The position numbers and the translations under genes are program-made. 13,777 nucleotides of DNA from Candidatus Gastranaerophilales bacterium (GTDB taxonomy: Bacteria; Cyanobacteriota; Vampirovibrionia; Gastranaerophilales; Gastranaerophilaceae): assembly GCA_947630355.1 (NCBI GenBank), contig CANRHJ010000036.1, positions 1-13,777 of the forward strand, written 5' to 3'. Position 1 is the first letter of the stretch; each line of letters begins with the position of its first letter. This document shows, piece by piece, positions 6,365 to 13,777 of the stretch. The notes below the pieces were generated by a model. It was not told the origin of the DNA. It saw only the letters and a program-made list of their open reading frames with translations, and searched no databases.

Positions 6365-6950
6365 TTTTGAAAAAACTGTCCGTTATTATTTGTGAATATT
6401 TACCTGCTTCGTTTATCGAAATAATTATTATGTCCTTTCCGTTTTCAAGCCTTGCGGAACCTACTATTCCTTCCATATCTTTTATGGGTAAATTTGATAT
6501 CTCCGCTTTTATCTTTGCATAAGGAATTGTTTGATTAATCCCGTAAAATTCACCGCGTTTAACCACCTCTACCTTATCAAATTTTATTATCTTATATTTA
6601 TACTTGTTTACTGCCTGCTCTATCTTTGATTGTAAATTTTCATTTCTTATATCTTCTTTCGTTAATATATCCTCCTTAGAAGGCTCTATCATTATCATTT
6701 TCTGACCTGATGCATTATGCTCCGCTATTATCATCCTGTTTTTGAAAAACTTTATGTTCTTATCTATTGTGTATTCATCATCTATATTTGATAAATCTAT
6801 TATATCCTTCGTCTTTTCAAGCATCTGCTCCTGTGAAGGCGTTTGGCTTATCTTCTCTTTTATAAAGTCTATTACCCCTAAATGTAACAATCCGAAAAAC
6901 ACAAGTACCGCTATAATCGTCTTTATTATTAAACTAAAACAGCCTTTCAT
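6354..6950 (-). CDS. Single-pass membrane protein of unknown function, 198 aa
   Basis: No family recognised. The protein begins MKGCFSLIIK, has one N-terminal hydrophobic helix (about 7-28), an amphipathic linker and a mixed alpha/beta soluble domain to residue 198. It is probably an inner-membrane-anchored protein or one with an uncleaved signal anchor. I chose the ATG at 6950 rather than the in-frame ATG at 7007: a perfect AAAGGAG Shine-Dalgarno sequence sits 5 nt before 6950, and the longer form would put polar sequence ahead of the helix and take up the divergent promoter region. The stop overlaps the ribD start by 11 bp. It is the first gene of the minus-strand block, so its promoter probably also serves ribD. 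Confidence 0.82.
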   Translation of the reverse strand: MKGCFSLIIKTIIAVLVFFGLLHLGVIDFIKEKISQTPSQEQMLEKTKDIIDLSNIDDEYTIDKNIKFFKNRMIIAEHNASGQKMIMIEPSKEDILTKEDIRNENLQSKIEQAVNKYKYKIIKFDKVEVVKRGEFYGINQTIPYAKIKAEISNLPIKDMEGIVGSARLENGKDIIIISINEAGKYSQIITDSFFKNVK

Positions 6951-6955
6951 TTTAA

Positions 6956-6962
6956 CTCCTTT
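6956..6962 (-). promoter_or_regulatory. Strong Shine-Dalgarno site that decides the 6950 start
   Basis: AAAGGAG on the minus strand, 5 nt before the ATG at 6950, is the best ribosome binding site in the window and argues against the longer frame starting at 7007. Confidence 0.8.
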
Positions 6963-6979
6963 ATATATCTTTATATTAT

Positions 6980-7008
6980 TTGAAATTAACCTGAATTTGT
7001 AATACATT
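6980..7008 (+). promoter_or_regulatory. Candidate mutS promoter in the divergent intergenic region
   Basis: TTGAAA (6980-6985) and TACATT (7003-7008) are separated by 17 bp and match the sigma-70 type at five and four of six positions. Transcription would start about 5 nt before the mutS ATG, giving a very short leader, in line with the absence of a mutS Shine-Dalgarno sequence. The same 68-bp gap must hold the minus-strand promoter for the gene at 6950. TAATAT/TATAAA-like sequence is present there but not distinctive. Confidence 0.35.
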
Positions 7009-7018
7009 AAGTATAGCT

Positions 7019-9592
7019 ATGATAAATGAAGAAATCAAGAATAGTAACAGCCGGCTTATAGATGTTAAGAATGTAACACCTATGTTTAGACAATTTCTTG
7101 AAATAAAAAATAAAAATCAGGGGGTTGTCTTATTATACAGAATGGGCGATTTTTACGAAAGTTTCTTTGAAGATGCAATACTGTTAAGCAGAGTGTTGGG
7201 TTTAACTCTTACACACAAAGAAGGCGGTGCCATCGGCAGTGTTCCTATGGCAGGTATCCCCGCTAAATCCGTTAATTCATACATCCCTAAGCTATTGGAT
7301 AAAAATTATAAGGTGGCAATCTGCGAACAATTGGAAAACCCTAAAGAAGCAAAAGGTCTTGTTAAACGCGATATAGTCAAAACCATTACAGCAGGAACGA
7401 TTATTGAAAGCAATCTCTTGGAACCTACGGGTAATAACTATCTGGCTGCGGTTATTCAACAAGATAAACTGTTCGGACTGGCTTATACCGATATATCTAC
7501 AGGAGAATTCAAAATAACTCAAGGACTCATCGATGAAATAATGTCTGAACTAGCCAGAATTAAACCTTCGGAAATTCTCACTCCCGTTAAAAAACAAAAA
7601 ATTATGCCATTCCAAATTGTACCGGAAGAAAAAATCGATCTGCCCGAATCAATCACCGATACTTTCCCCTGCACAAAAATGTCAGTATCTTCCTTTGATG
7701 AAACACGTGCAGCCGAAAATATTAAAAACCTTTTTAATGTCATTTCCTTAGATGCCTTCGGTTATAATGATTTTAAATTGGCATTCCGCGCCGCAGGCGC
7801 TATCTACGATTATATTTCCGAAACTCAAAAAGGTGTTTTCCCTAAATTTGACGTTATCTCTCCATACTACATTTCGGAATTCCTCTCTCTTGATGCCGCT
7901 ACAAGAAAAAATCTTGAACTGACAGAAACATCCAGAGATAAATCTAAATACGGCAGCTTGCTTTGGGCTATTGACAGAGTTAAAACACCTATGGGCTCAA
8001 GACTTCTTAAAAACTGGATTACCCAGCCCGTTAAAAGCATTCCGGAAATTAACAGACGACTCGACAGCGTTCAGGAGCTTATTAATAACTCCTCCGCACG
8101 AATAATTGCTTCGGATTTATTATCAAAAATCTCAGACATTGAAAGACTGGCTGTTAAGCTCAGTAATTCCTCAGTTAACCCCCGAGATTTCATCGCACTT
8201 AAAGATACTTTGATTAATCTGCCCAATATTAAAGCCATTACCGATAAATTCAGTTCGGAATATCTAACCAATTTCGTTGATAATATTGACGATTTAACTG
8301 ACTTCGCCTCCGTTATCGCAAGAACGGTTAAAGAAGATGCTCCTCTCAGCATTAAAGACGGTAACGCTATTAAAGATAACGTTTCCGCCGAACTGGACTA
8401 CTACAGAAGTCTCCTGTCCGGCGGTGCGGATTGGCTTATCGACTTTGAAACCCAGCAAAAAAATATTACGGGTATTAAAAATCTTAAAGTCAGTTATAAT
8501 AAAAATTTCGGCTACTTTATAGAAATTACGAAGTCTAATCTGTCTCAAGTCCCAATCAACTACGTAAGAAAACAAACCCTTACCAATGCGGAAAGATTTA
8601 CAACGGATGAATTGAAAAAACACGAAAATGATGTCTTTTCCGCTCAGTTTAAATCTTCGGAACTTGAACAAAAAATATTTAACGACTTGCTCGAATACTC
8701 CAAAAATTTCGTTGATGATATTAAATCAATTGCTCATTTTCTTGCGAGATTTGACGTTTTGTTATCTTTTGCAAATGTCGCAATCGAATCTGACTTCGTA
8801 AGACCTGAAATTGTTGATTCAAACGAACTGCTGATTAAAGACGGCAGACATCCCGTAATTGAAAAAATACTGCCGATGGGAAAATACGTCCCTAATGACA
8901 TTAAACTTATTGCGGATATTAATAATAATGAAGATACTCAGTTCATGATTTTAACAGGCCCGAATATGGCCGGTAAATCTACTTATATGCGCCAAAACGC
9001 AATTATCGTCCTCTTGGCGCAAATAGGCTCTTTTGTACCTGCATCCGCCGCCAGAATAGGTATCGTTGATAAAATATTTACAAGAGTCGGTGCTGTCGAT
9101 GATTTATCTCTGGGGCAATCCACCTTCATGGTCGAAATGAGCGAAACAGCTTATATCCTTAACAGCGCTACCGAAAAAAGCCTCATTCTTCTCGATGAAA
9201 TAGGCAGAGGCACTTCCACCTACGACGGCGTAGCTATCGCTTGGTCTGTCGCGGAATATATTGCCACAAAAATTAAAGCCAGAACCATTTTCGCTACTCA
9301 TTACCACGAATTAAATGTTATGGCTAACTCCTTTGAACAAATTAAAAATTACAGAATCACAATCTCCGAAGAAAACGGAGAAATTCGCTTCCTTAGAAAA
9401 GTTATACCGGGCAGCGCAAGTAAAAGCTACGGAATTCAAGTCGCTAAAATGGCAGGACTGCCTAATTCCGTTATTTCCAGAGCTCAAACACTTATGAACA
9501 GAATGCAAAAAGACTACTCCAAAGACTTATCTCGCGGTAAAATAAAACAAAATGCCCCGAATGTACCTCAATTAACACTATCCTTTGATTAG
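7019..9592 (+). CDS. mutS: DNA mismatch repair protein MutS
   Basis: Recognises mismatches and small loops and starts mismatch repair with MutL. At 857 residues it is a full-length MutS1. The mismatch-wedge motif is GDFYE (43-47), with Phe45 and Glu47. The ATPase domain has Walker A GPNMAGKS (647-654) and Walker B LILLDE (722-727), followed by GRGTSTYDG. The C-terminus ends QLTLSFD, a good QLxLxF sliding-clamp-binding peptide. The frame starts about 20 residues before the TPMFRQFLEIK sequence where many MutS proteins begin. No ATG, GTG or TTG lies between, so this start is favoured although it has no clear Shine-Dalgarno sequence. It is the first gene of a plus-strand operon; its stop overlaps the Shine-Dalgarno sequence of the glycosyltransferase gene. 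No mutL is present here. Confidence 0.98.
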   Translation: MINEEIKNSNSRLIDVKNVTPMFRQFLEIKNKNQGVVLLYRMGDFYESFFEDAILLSRVLGLTLTHKEGGAIGSVPMAGIPAKSVNSYIPKLLDKNYKVAICEQLENPKEAKGLVKRDIVKTITAGTIIESNLLEPTGNNYLAAVIQQDKLFGLAYTDISTGEFKITQGLIDEIMSELARIKPSEILTPVKKQKIMPFQIVPEEKIDLPESITDTFPCTKMSVSSFDETRAAENIKNLFNVISLDAFGYNDFKLAFRAAGAIYDYISETQKGVFPKFDVISPYYISEFLSLDAATRKNLELTETSRDKSKYGSLLWAIDRVKTPMGSRLLKNWITQPVKSIPEINRRLDSVQELINNSSARIIASDLLSKISDIERLAVKLSNSSVNPRDFIALKDTLINLPNIKAITDKFSSEYLTNFVDNIDDLTDFASVIARTVKEDAPLSIKDGNAIKDNVSAELDYYRSLLSGGADWLIDFETQQKNITGIKNLKVSYNKNFGYFIEITKSNLSQVPINYVRKQTLTNAERFTTDELKKHENDVFSAQFKSSELEQKIFNDLLEYSKNFVDDIKSIAHFLARFDVLLSFANVAIESDFVRPEIVDSNELLIKDGRHPVIEKILPMGKYVPNDIKLIADINNNEDTQFMILTGPNMAGKSTYMRQNAIIVLLAQIGSFVPASAARIGIVDKIFTRVGAVDDLSLGQSTFMVEMSETAYILNSATEKSLILLDEIGRGTSTYDGVAIAWSVAEYIATKIKARTIFATHYHELNVMANSFEQIKNYRITISEENGEIRFLRKVIPGSASKSYGIQVAKMAGLPNSVISRAQTLMNRMQKDYSKDLSRGKIKQNAPNVPQLTLSFD

Positions 9593-9604
9593 AAGGTTCT
9601 TTCT

Positions 9605-11131
9605 ATGTCTAAATTTCTTAAATCTGATTTCGGTTATATTTCAATTTTAATCATCCTTTTCTTATGCTTCTTACCTGCATTCTTTATGCATCAAGGATTA
9701 TTACTTATTGATACTGGACGAGAATTCTATATTCCCTCGCGTATACTGGCAGGCGAAGCATTGTTTAAAGATATCTTTATTATCTACGGACCTTTCTCTT
9801 ACCTGTTTAACGCCTTTATAATGAAAATATTCGGACAAAGCCTCTATTCCATCTACATCGCAGGCTTATTTAACTCACTGCTGATTATATTATTTATCTA
9901 CCTTATCTCAGCTCAATTTATTAAAAAAAATCTCTCTTTCCTTATTGCCCTGATTTCCATATTCTCGCTTGTTTATAACACCTTCTTATATAACTCAAAT
10001 CTGCCTTATACATACGCAATTTCTTATGCATTGAGCTTTTTCCTTATTTCCGTTTTTTGTTTAATCAAATATACAAAATCGGACAACATATTATTCGCCC
10101 GTATTGCCGCAATATTCGGCGGTTTATCTTTAATTTGTAAATATGAATTCTTAATACTCCCTTTTATAATGTTATATGTACTCCTGTTCATCAAGCCTGC
10201 CGGAGTGAAAAACCTACTCTTATCCGCACTGCTTTTTCTATCTCCTTCTTTATTATGCTTTACTCTCATATTTCTTCAAGGTGCTGATGTAAACAACTTA
10301 TTCGTTAACTTTTCTCTGCTGTATAAGCTCATTACGGCTCCGTCTTTAAATATATTTTTCTCAAAATTCGGCATTTTCTTTAATCCTGAAAACATACTCT
10401 TCCTGCTCGGAAATAACTTTCTGCTCTCGGCTGTGGGACTTTTGCCGATTATTAATCTTCTTATGTTTATCTTTTTCTTTAAAAAAATATACTCGGATAA
10501 ACCTCTTTTTATATTCACCCTGTGTGCTATTTCCGCTTGTTTAAAATCATTCTTCTTTCTGAATGTTAATCATATGGGGAATTTCTTCTTCCCTATATGC
10601 CTTATGCTGACTGTCTTTCTGGCCATTAAAATCAAATTTCCTGATAATATTATAAAAATTACTCTAATCGCACTTTTTATATTCTTCTGTTCTTCGGACT
10701 TAAATTCTCTTAAATATAAGAACTATATGTTAAATACCCCAAAAGGCACTATATATACTTTTAAAAAAGACGGCAAGATGATAAAACAAGCTTACGACTT
10801 TATTATTAATAATACCAACACCGATGATAAAGTCTGTATACTGCCCGAAGGAGTAATTATTAACTTCTTAACGGAAAGAACGGCTGATAACTTTTTCTAC
10901 AACCTTATCCCTTTATTATATGATGATGTATTCGGAGAAAACTTTGTTATAGACCGTTTTTCATCAAATCCGCCCACGTATTTTATTATTTTACCGATTG
11001 ATAATATTGAGTACGGTAAAAGATTTTTCGGTCATGACTATGCTCAAAAGCTTTATAAAATAATAAAAAATAACTATAATCTTATTGAAAATAAAAATAA
11101 TATTCAAATATTCAAAAAAAAGGAAGTATAA
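9605..11131 (+). CDS. GT-C-type membrane glycosyltransferase (family 39/83-like)
   Basis: A 508-residue polytopic membrane protein with about 10-11 hydrophobic segments between residues 9 and 363, then a soluble tail (about 366-508) probably outside the membrane. After the first helix it has LLIDTGREFYIPSRILAGEA (33-52) followed by KDIFIIYGPFSYLFNA. This matches the first extracytoplasmic loop of polyprenyl-phosphate-dependent GT-C enzymes (PMT/ArnT-like), where an acidic residue, here Asp36 with Glu40 nearby, is catalytic. It probably moves a sugar from a lipid-phosphate donor to a surface polymer or protein, but donor and acceptor cannot be told. A GAAGG Shine-Dalgarno sequence overlaps the mutS stop, and its TAA overlaps the rimO ATG by one base, so it belongs to the mutS operon. 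Its link to repair or ribosome modification is probably only transcriptional. Confidence 0.83.
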   Translation: MSKFLKSDFGYISILIILFLCFLPAFFMHQGLLLIDTGREFYIPSRILAGEALFKDIFIIYGPFSYLFNAFIMKIFGQSLYSIYIAGLFNSLLIILFIYLISAQFIKKNLSFLIALISIFSLVYNTFLYNSNLPYTYAISYALSFFLISVFCLIKYTKSDNILFARIAAIFGGLSLICKYEFLILPFIMLYVLLFIKPAGVKNLLLSALLFLSPSLLCFTLIFLQGADVNNLFVNFSLLYKLITAPSLNIFFSKFGIFFNPENILFLLGNNFLLSAVGLLPIINLLMFIFFFKKIYSDKPLFIFTLCAISACLKSFFFLNVNHMGNFFFPICLMLTVFLAIKIKFPDNIIKITLIALFIFFCSSDLNSLKYKNYMLNTPKGTIYTFKKDGKMIKQAYDFIINNTNTDDKVCILPEGVIINFLTERTADNFFYNLIPLLYDDVFGENFVIDRFSSNPPTYFIILPIDNIEYGKRFFGHDYAQKLYKIIKNNYNLIENKNNIQIFKKKEV

Positions 11132-12441
11132 TGAAAACTATTGCACTTATAAGTCACGGATGCGCAAAAAATTTGGTCGACTCTGAATTAATTCTCGGCA
11201 AACTCGCTCAAAACGGTTTTAAAATAACATTGGATGAGTCTAAAGCAGATATCGTTATTATTAATACCTGTTCTTTTATCCACGATGCAGAAAAAGAATC
11301 CGTTGCTTCCGTCTTTGATATGATTCAAGCAGGCAAAAAAATCATTATAACCGGTTGTCTGGCTCAAAAACATAAAAAAGAATTGCAAAGTTTAATACCG
11401 GAAGCTTCTGCTTTTCTCGGAACCTCCGATATTGATAAAATTGTTGATGCCGTTAACCACGTTATAAATCAAAAAGATGTTTATTATAACGTAAATGAAA
11501 GCCCCGTATACAATTATCCCGAAAATATCGAAAGGCAGCAAATTACAATGGGAGCAAGCTCCTATATTAAAATTGCCGACGGATGCGATTTTAATTGCGG
11601 ATATTGTATTATCCCTCAATTACGCGGCCCTTATAAATCAAGAACTGTTGAAAATATTATTTCCGAAGCAAAGTTGTCGGCACAAAAAGGCTCTTCTGAA
11701 ATCATTCTTATCGCACAAGATACAACCGGCTACGGAAAAGATATTTACGGAAAACCTTCTCTTATTCGGCTGCTCAGCGAATTAAATAAAATTGATGAAC
11801 TGAATTGGATTAGAATTTTATATACTTATCCTTCCCTGCTTACCGATGATTTGCTTAATACAATTAATAAACTGGATAAAGTAGTTAAATATATTGATGT
11901 TCCGCTTCAACATGTCAGCGAACATATGCTTAAACTTATGAACAGACCCGTTATGGATTACAGTAAACTTATTGAAAAAATAAGAAAAATTATCCCTTCG
12001 GCAGCCATCAGAACCACTTTCATTACCGGTTATCCCGGTGAAACCGAAGACGACTTCAATCAATTGTATAACTTCATTCAAACAATGAAACTTGATAAAG
12101 TCGGTATTTTCGAATATTCAAGAGAAAAAAATACTCTAAGCTATAACCTGAAACCACAAATAACCGCTAAAGAAAAAAAACAACGGAAAAAAGTTCTTAT
12201 GGAATTGCAGCAAAAAATCTCTCTTTCGGTAAATAAAAATCTTATCGGGAAAAAAATCGATTGCATAGTCGAAACAATAAATCAGGACGGAACTGTCATA
12301 GCACGCTCTTATAAGGATGCACCTGAGGTTGACGGACTTGTTTATATAAATACATCGGCTCCCGTTATACCCGGTGACATTATCACCGCTTTGGTTACAA
12401 GAGCCGATGCTTATGATTTATATGCAAACTATTGTCTGTAA
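11131..12441 (+). CDS. rimO: Ribosomal protein S12 methylthiotransferase RimO
   Basis: Radical SAM enzyme that adds a methylthio group to a conserved Asp of ribosomal protein S12, using two 4Fe-4S clusters. At 436 residues it is the usual length. The N-terminal domain supplies cluster cysteines C11 (SHGCAKNLVDSE), C47 (NTCSF) and C76 (TGCLAQ). The radical SAM motif is C152-DFN-C156-GY-C159, followed by IIPQLRGPYKSR. A TRAM domain covers about 370-436. RimO rather than MiaB is favoured by CAKNLVDSE, by QDTTGYGKDIYG (196-207) and by RSYKDAPEVDG (392-402) in the TRAM domain. The ATG overlaps the previous stop (TAATG) with AAGGAAG upstream. It is the last gene of the operon, and its 3' end overlaps the convergent protease gene by 13 bp. 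Confidence 0.95.
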   Translation: MKTIALISHGCAKNLVDSELILGKLAQNGFKITLDESKADIVIINTCSFIHDAEKESVASVFDMIQAGKKIIITGCLAQKHKKELQSLIPEASAFLGTSDIDKIVDAVNHVINQKDVYYNVNESPVYNYPENIERQQITMGASSYIKIADGCDFNCGYCIIPQLRGPYKSRTVENIISEAKLSAQKGSSEIILIAQDTTGYGKDIYGKPSLIRLLSELNKIDELNWIRILYTYPSLLTDDLLNTINKLDKVVKYIDVPLQHVSEHMLKLMNRPVMDYSKLIEKIRKIIPSAAIRTTFITGYPGETEDDFNQLYNFIQTMKLDKVGIFEYSREKNTLSYNLKPQITAKEKKQRKKVLMELQQKISLSVNKNLIGKKIDCIVETINQDGTVIARSYKDAPEVDGLVYINTSAPVIPGDIITALVTRADAYDLYANYCL

Positions 12442-13777
12442 GTATCCGCGATTACTACTACATTTCCTTTATTCGCTTTGTATTTTAAAACTCTTCTGTC
12501 GCGAATTGCGTTAGGATTTGCTTTTAACAGTTTTTCTATTACTTTTTCCTCATTATCCTTATCCTTTAACTTCCAATATACTTCGGATAATTTTAAAGCA
12601 ATTTCTATATTTTCGGGATAAGTACGATTTAATGCCGTTAATTTATCTTTTGCTATACTTAATCTGTCTAACTTAAAATCTATGAATGCTTCCAGAATTT
12701 GAGTATCCAAATCATCATCATAATTCATCGCACGATTTAAATACATCTCAGCTGTTTTATATTCTCTCATTTTGTAATAATTAGCAGCTAAATTATACAA
12801 TATTACGTGTTGATTGTGCATATTGTCATAAGCCAACGGGAACACTCTGTTTAATATAGCATTTGAACGTTCAAATTGTTTCTTGTATGCATATTTTATG
12901 GCCAAATCAACCCATATTACAATATCACTGCGTTTAGATTGCAGCATTGACATTAATCTGCGGATTTCAAGCTCAAAATTTTCACCCGGATATGACGTTA
13001 AAATATTGTGGAAATACATATCTTTTGCCTGTGTCTCCGTTAACGGTTTGTCTATTACATCAGGTATCATATTATAAATTGTCAACAAAGTATTTATATC
13101 TTTTCTGCTTATCTGTTTAAAATATGTACCGTCATTTACCGTATCACCGTCATAAAACATAACATCGTTAGAATCCGCACTGTGTCCGCCTATACCTAAT
13201 GCATGTCCTATCTCATGCTGGGCAAGTTCTAATAAATTATTTTCATTAAATTCATGCCCTGTCACATCCGTATTTTTCAGGTCTATATTCATTTTTATTA
13301 ATTTTAAATTATTTATTACGGGTGATGTAAAACCTGATAAATTATCTCCATATTCAATATTATTGGCGGGTTTAACAAAATCGGTAAAGGTTACGACTAT
13401 TTTAGCCTCTCCTTCTGAAGAAACAGGTCTGAATACTATTTGGTTACCGAGAGCATGCTGCCAGTTATCAAAAGCACGCCTTACTACATCGTTATAATAT
13501 TGAGGTACAAATATATTATTTTTTATAAAGTATGTTATCGGTTCGGAATTATTCCAACGTACCAATTGGTCTTCAAATAATACGTTATCTATGTAACTCG
13601 GACCTATCTTCCGCTCTAAGTTCTGTCTCATATTTAATATAGCCTGCTCCGCTATATCACTTGCTTCATTACAATCATCCAATTGCGCTATCTCGTATAA
13701 TGCCTTTTGTACTTCATATGTTATCGGCATTTTTGATAATACTATAGCCTTGTACATTATCGGCTCATTACTGTAAG
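12429..13777 (-). CDS. Matrixin-like zinc metalloprotease with TPR-like C-terminal region (probably 5'-partial)
   Basis: Counting from the first in-window ATG (13757), a matrixin-type metallopeptidase domain (about 65-230) carries HEIGHALGIGGH (181-192), which matches HExxHxxGxxH with three zinc-binding His and the catalytic Glu, and a Met-turn at SNDVM (M200). RWNNSEPITYFI (67-78) resembles the start of matrixin catalytic domains. About residues 280-415 form helical TPR-like repeats, such as NLAANYYKMREYKTAEMYLNRA. The frame stays open to the window edge (six more codons plus two bases), the ATG at 13757 has no good Shine-Dalgarno sequence, and no signal peptide follows it, although matrixins are normally exported. 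The true N-terminus therefore probably lies outside. The stop overlaps rimO by 13 bp. Substrate unknown; it could be a secreted or envelope protease. Confidence 0.85.
   Translation of the reverse strand, partial: YSNEPIMYKAIVLSKMPITYEVQKALYEIAQLDDCNEASDIAEQAILNMRQNLERKIGPSYIDNVLFEDQLVRWNNSEPITYFIKNNIFVPQYYNDVVRRAFDNWQHALGNQIVFRPVSSEGEAKIVVTFTDFVKPANNIEYGDNLSGFTSPVINNLKLIKMNIDLKNTDVTGHEFNENNLLELAQHEIGHALGIGGHSADSNDVMFYDGDTVNDGTYFKQISRKDINTLLTIYNMIPDVIDKPLTETQAKDMYFHNILTSYPGENFELEIRRLMSMLQSKRSDIVIWVDLAIKYAYKKQFERSNAILNRVFPLAYDNMHNQHVILYNLAANYYKMREYKTAEMYLNRAMNYDDDLDTQILEAFIDFKLDRLSIAKDKLTALNRTYPENIEIALKLSEVYWKLKDKDNEEKVIEKLLKANPNAIRDRRVLKYKANKGNVVVIADTYRQ

Noticed and set aside
6365..6950. FMN riboswitch ahead of ribD
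   Set aside because: The DNA ahead of ribD is coding for the membrane protein, and I could not find the conserved RFN-element sequence there or in the 68-bp gap before it.
6951..7007. Longer N-terminus for the membrane protein, starting at ATG 7007
   Set aside because: There is no Shine-Dalgarno sequence, it would occupy the divergent mutS promoter region and add polar residues before the signal-anchor helix. The start at 6950 has AAAGGAG.
1..13777. CRISPR arrays, tRNA/rRNA genes, insertion sequences, phage or toxin-antitoxin genes
   Set aside because: No regularly spaced repeats, cloverleaf sequences, transposase motifs or terminal inverted repeats were seen on either strand.

Overview
The window is a compact, AT-rich bacterial chromosome segment made mostly of housekeeping genes. 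Lineage is inferred from several cues together: low GC, a type IV prepilin start reading MKKLGFTLAEVLITLVI at the left edge, a DivIVA/F0-b-like coiled-coil gene directly behind coaD (an arrangement I recall from cyanobacteria and Clostridia), and small lineage-type proteins. This best fits a gut Gastranaerophilales-type member of the non-photosynthetic Cyanobacteria (Melainabacteria/Vampirovibrionia). No marker gene here proves that.

Layout. Positions 1-52 (minus) hold the start of a prepilin-like gene that leaves the window. Positions 53-448 are a very AT-rich divergent intergenic region. Positions 449-676 (plus) hold a 75-residue protein of unknown function. Positions 673-6950 form a seven-gene block, all minus, read from right to left: a 198-residue single-pass membrane protein, ribD, a 106-residue membrane protein, a GAF-GGDEF diguanylate cyclase, coaD, a coiled-coil protein and dnaB. 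The first three genes overlap and look co-transcribed. coaD and the coiled-coil gene are 4 nt apart. A 68-bp divergent promoter region separates this block from a plus-strand operon of mutS, a GT-C-type membrane glycosyltransferase and rimO (7019-12441), in which genes are 12 nt apart or overlap by 1 nt. The right end is a minus-strand matrixin-like zinc metalloprotease with a TPR-like C-terminal half, whose N-terminus probably lies beyond the window.

The known functions are replication (DnaB), mismatch repair (MutS), CoA synthesis (CoaD), riboflavin synthesis (RibD), ribosomal protein S12 methylthiolation (RimO) and c-di-GMP signalling (GGDEF). The adjacency looks like genome compaction rather than one pathway. 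I see no CRISPR array, IS element, tRNA, rRNA, phage gene or defence cassette, and nothing that convincingly makes a new multi-gene system.

The more unusual signals are subtle. Silent-site base choice follows the DNA strand rather than the gene. Both convergent gene pairs overlap at their stop codons. ribD is flanked by two nearly identical 11-bp stop/start overlaps. Four genes begin ATG(A/T)TAAAT. coaD starts with TTG. The GGDEF gene may be leaderless. The protease-TPR gene and the small 75-residue gene are the least understood proteins.
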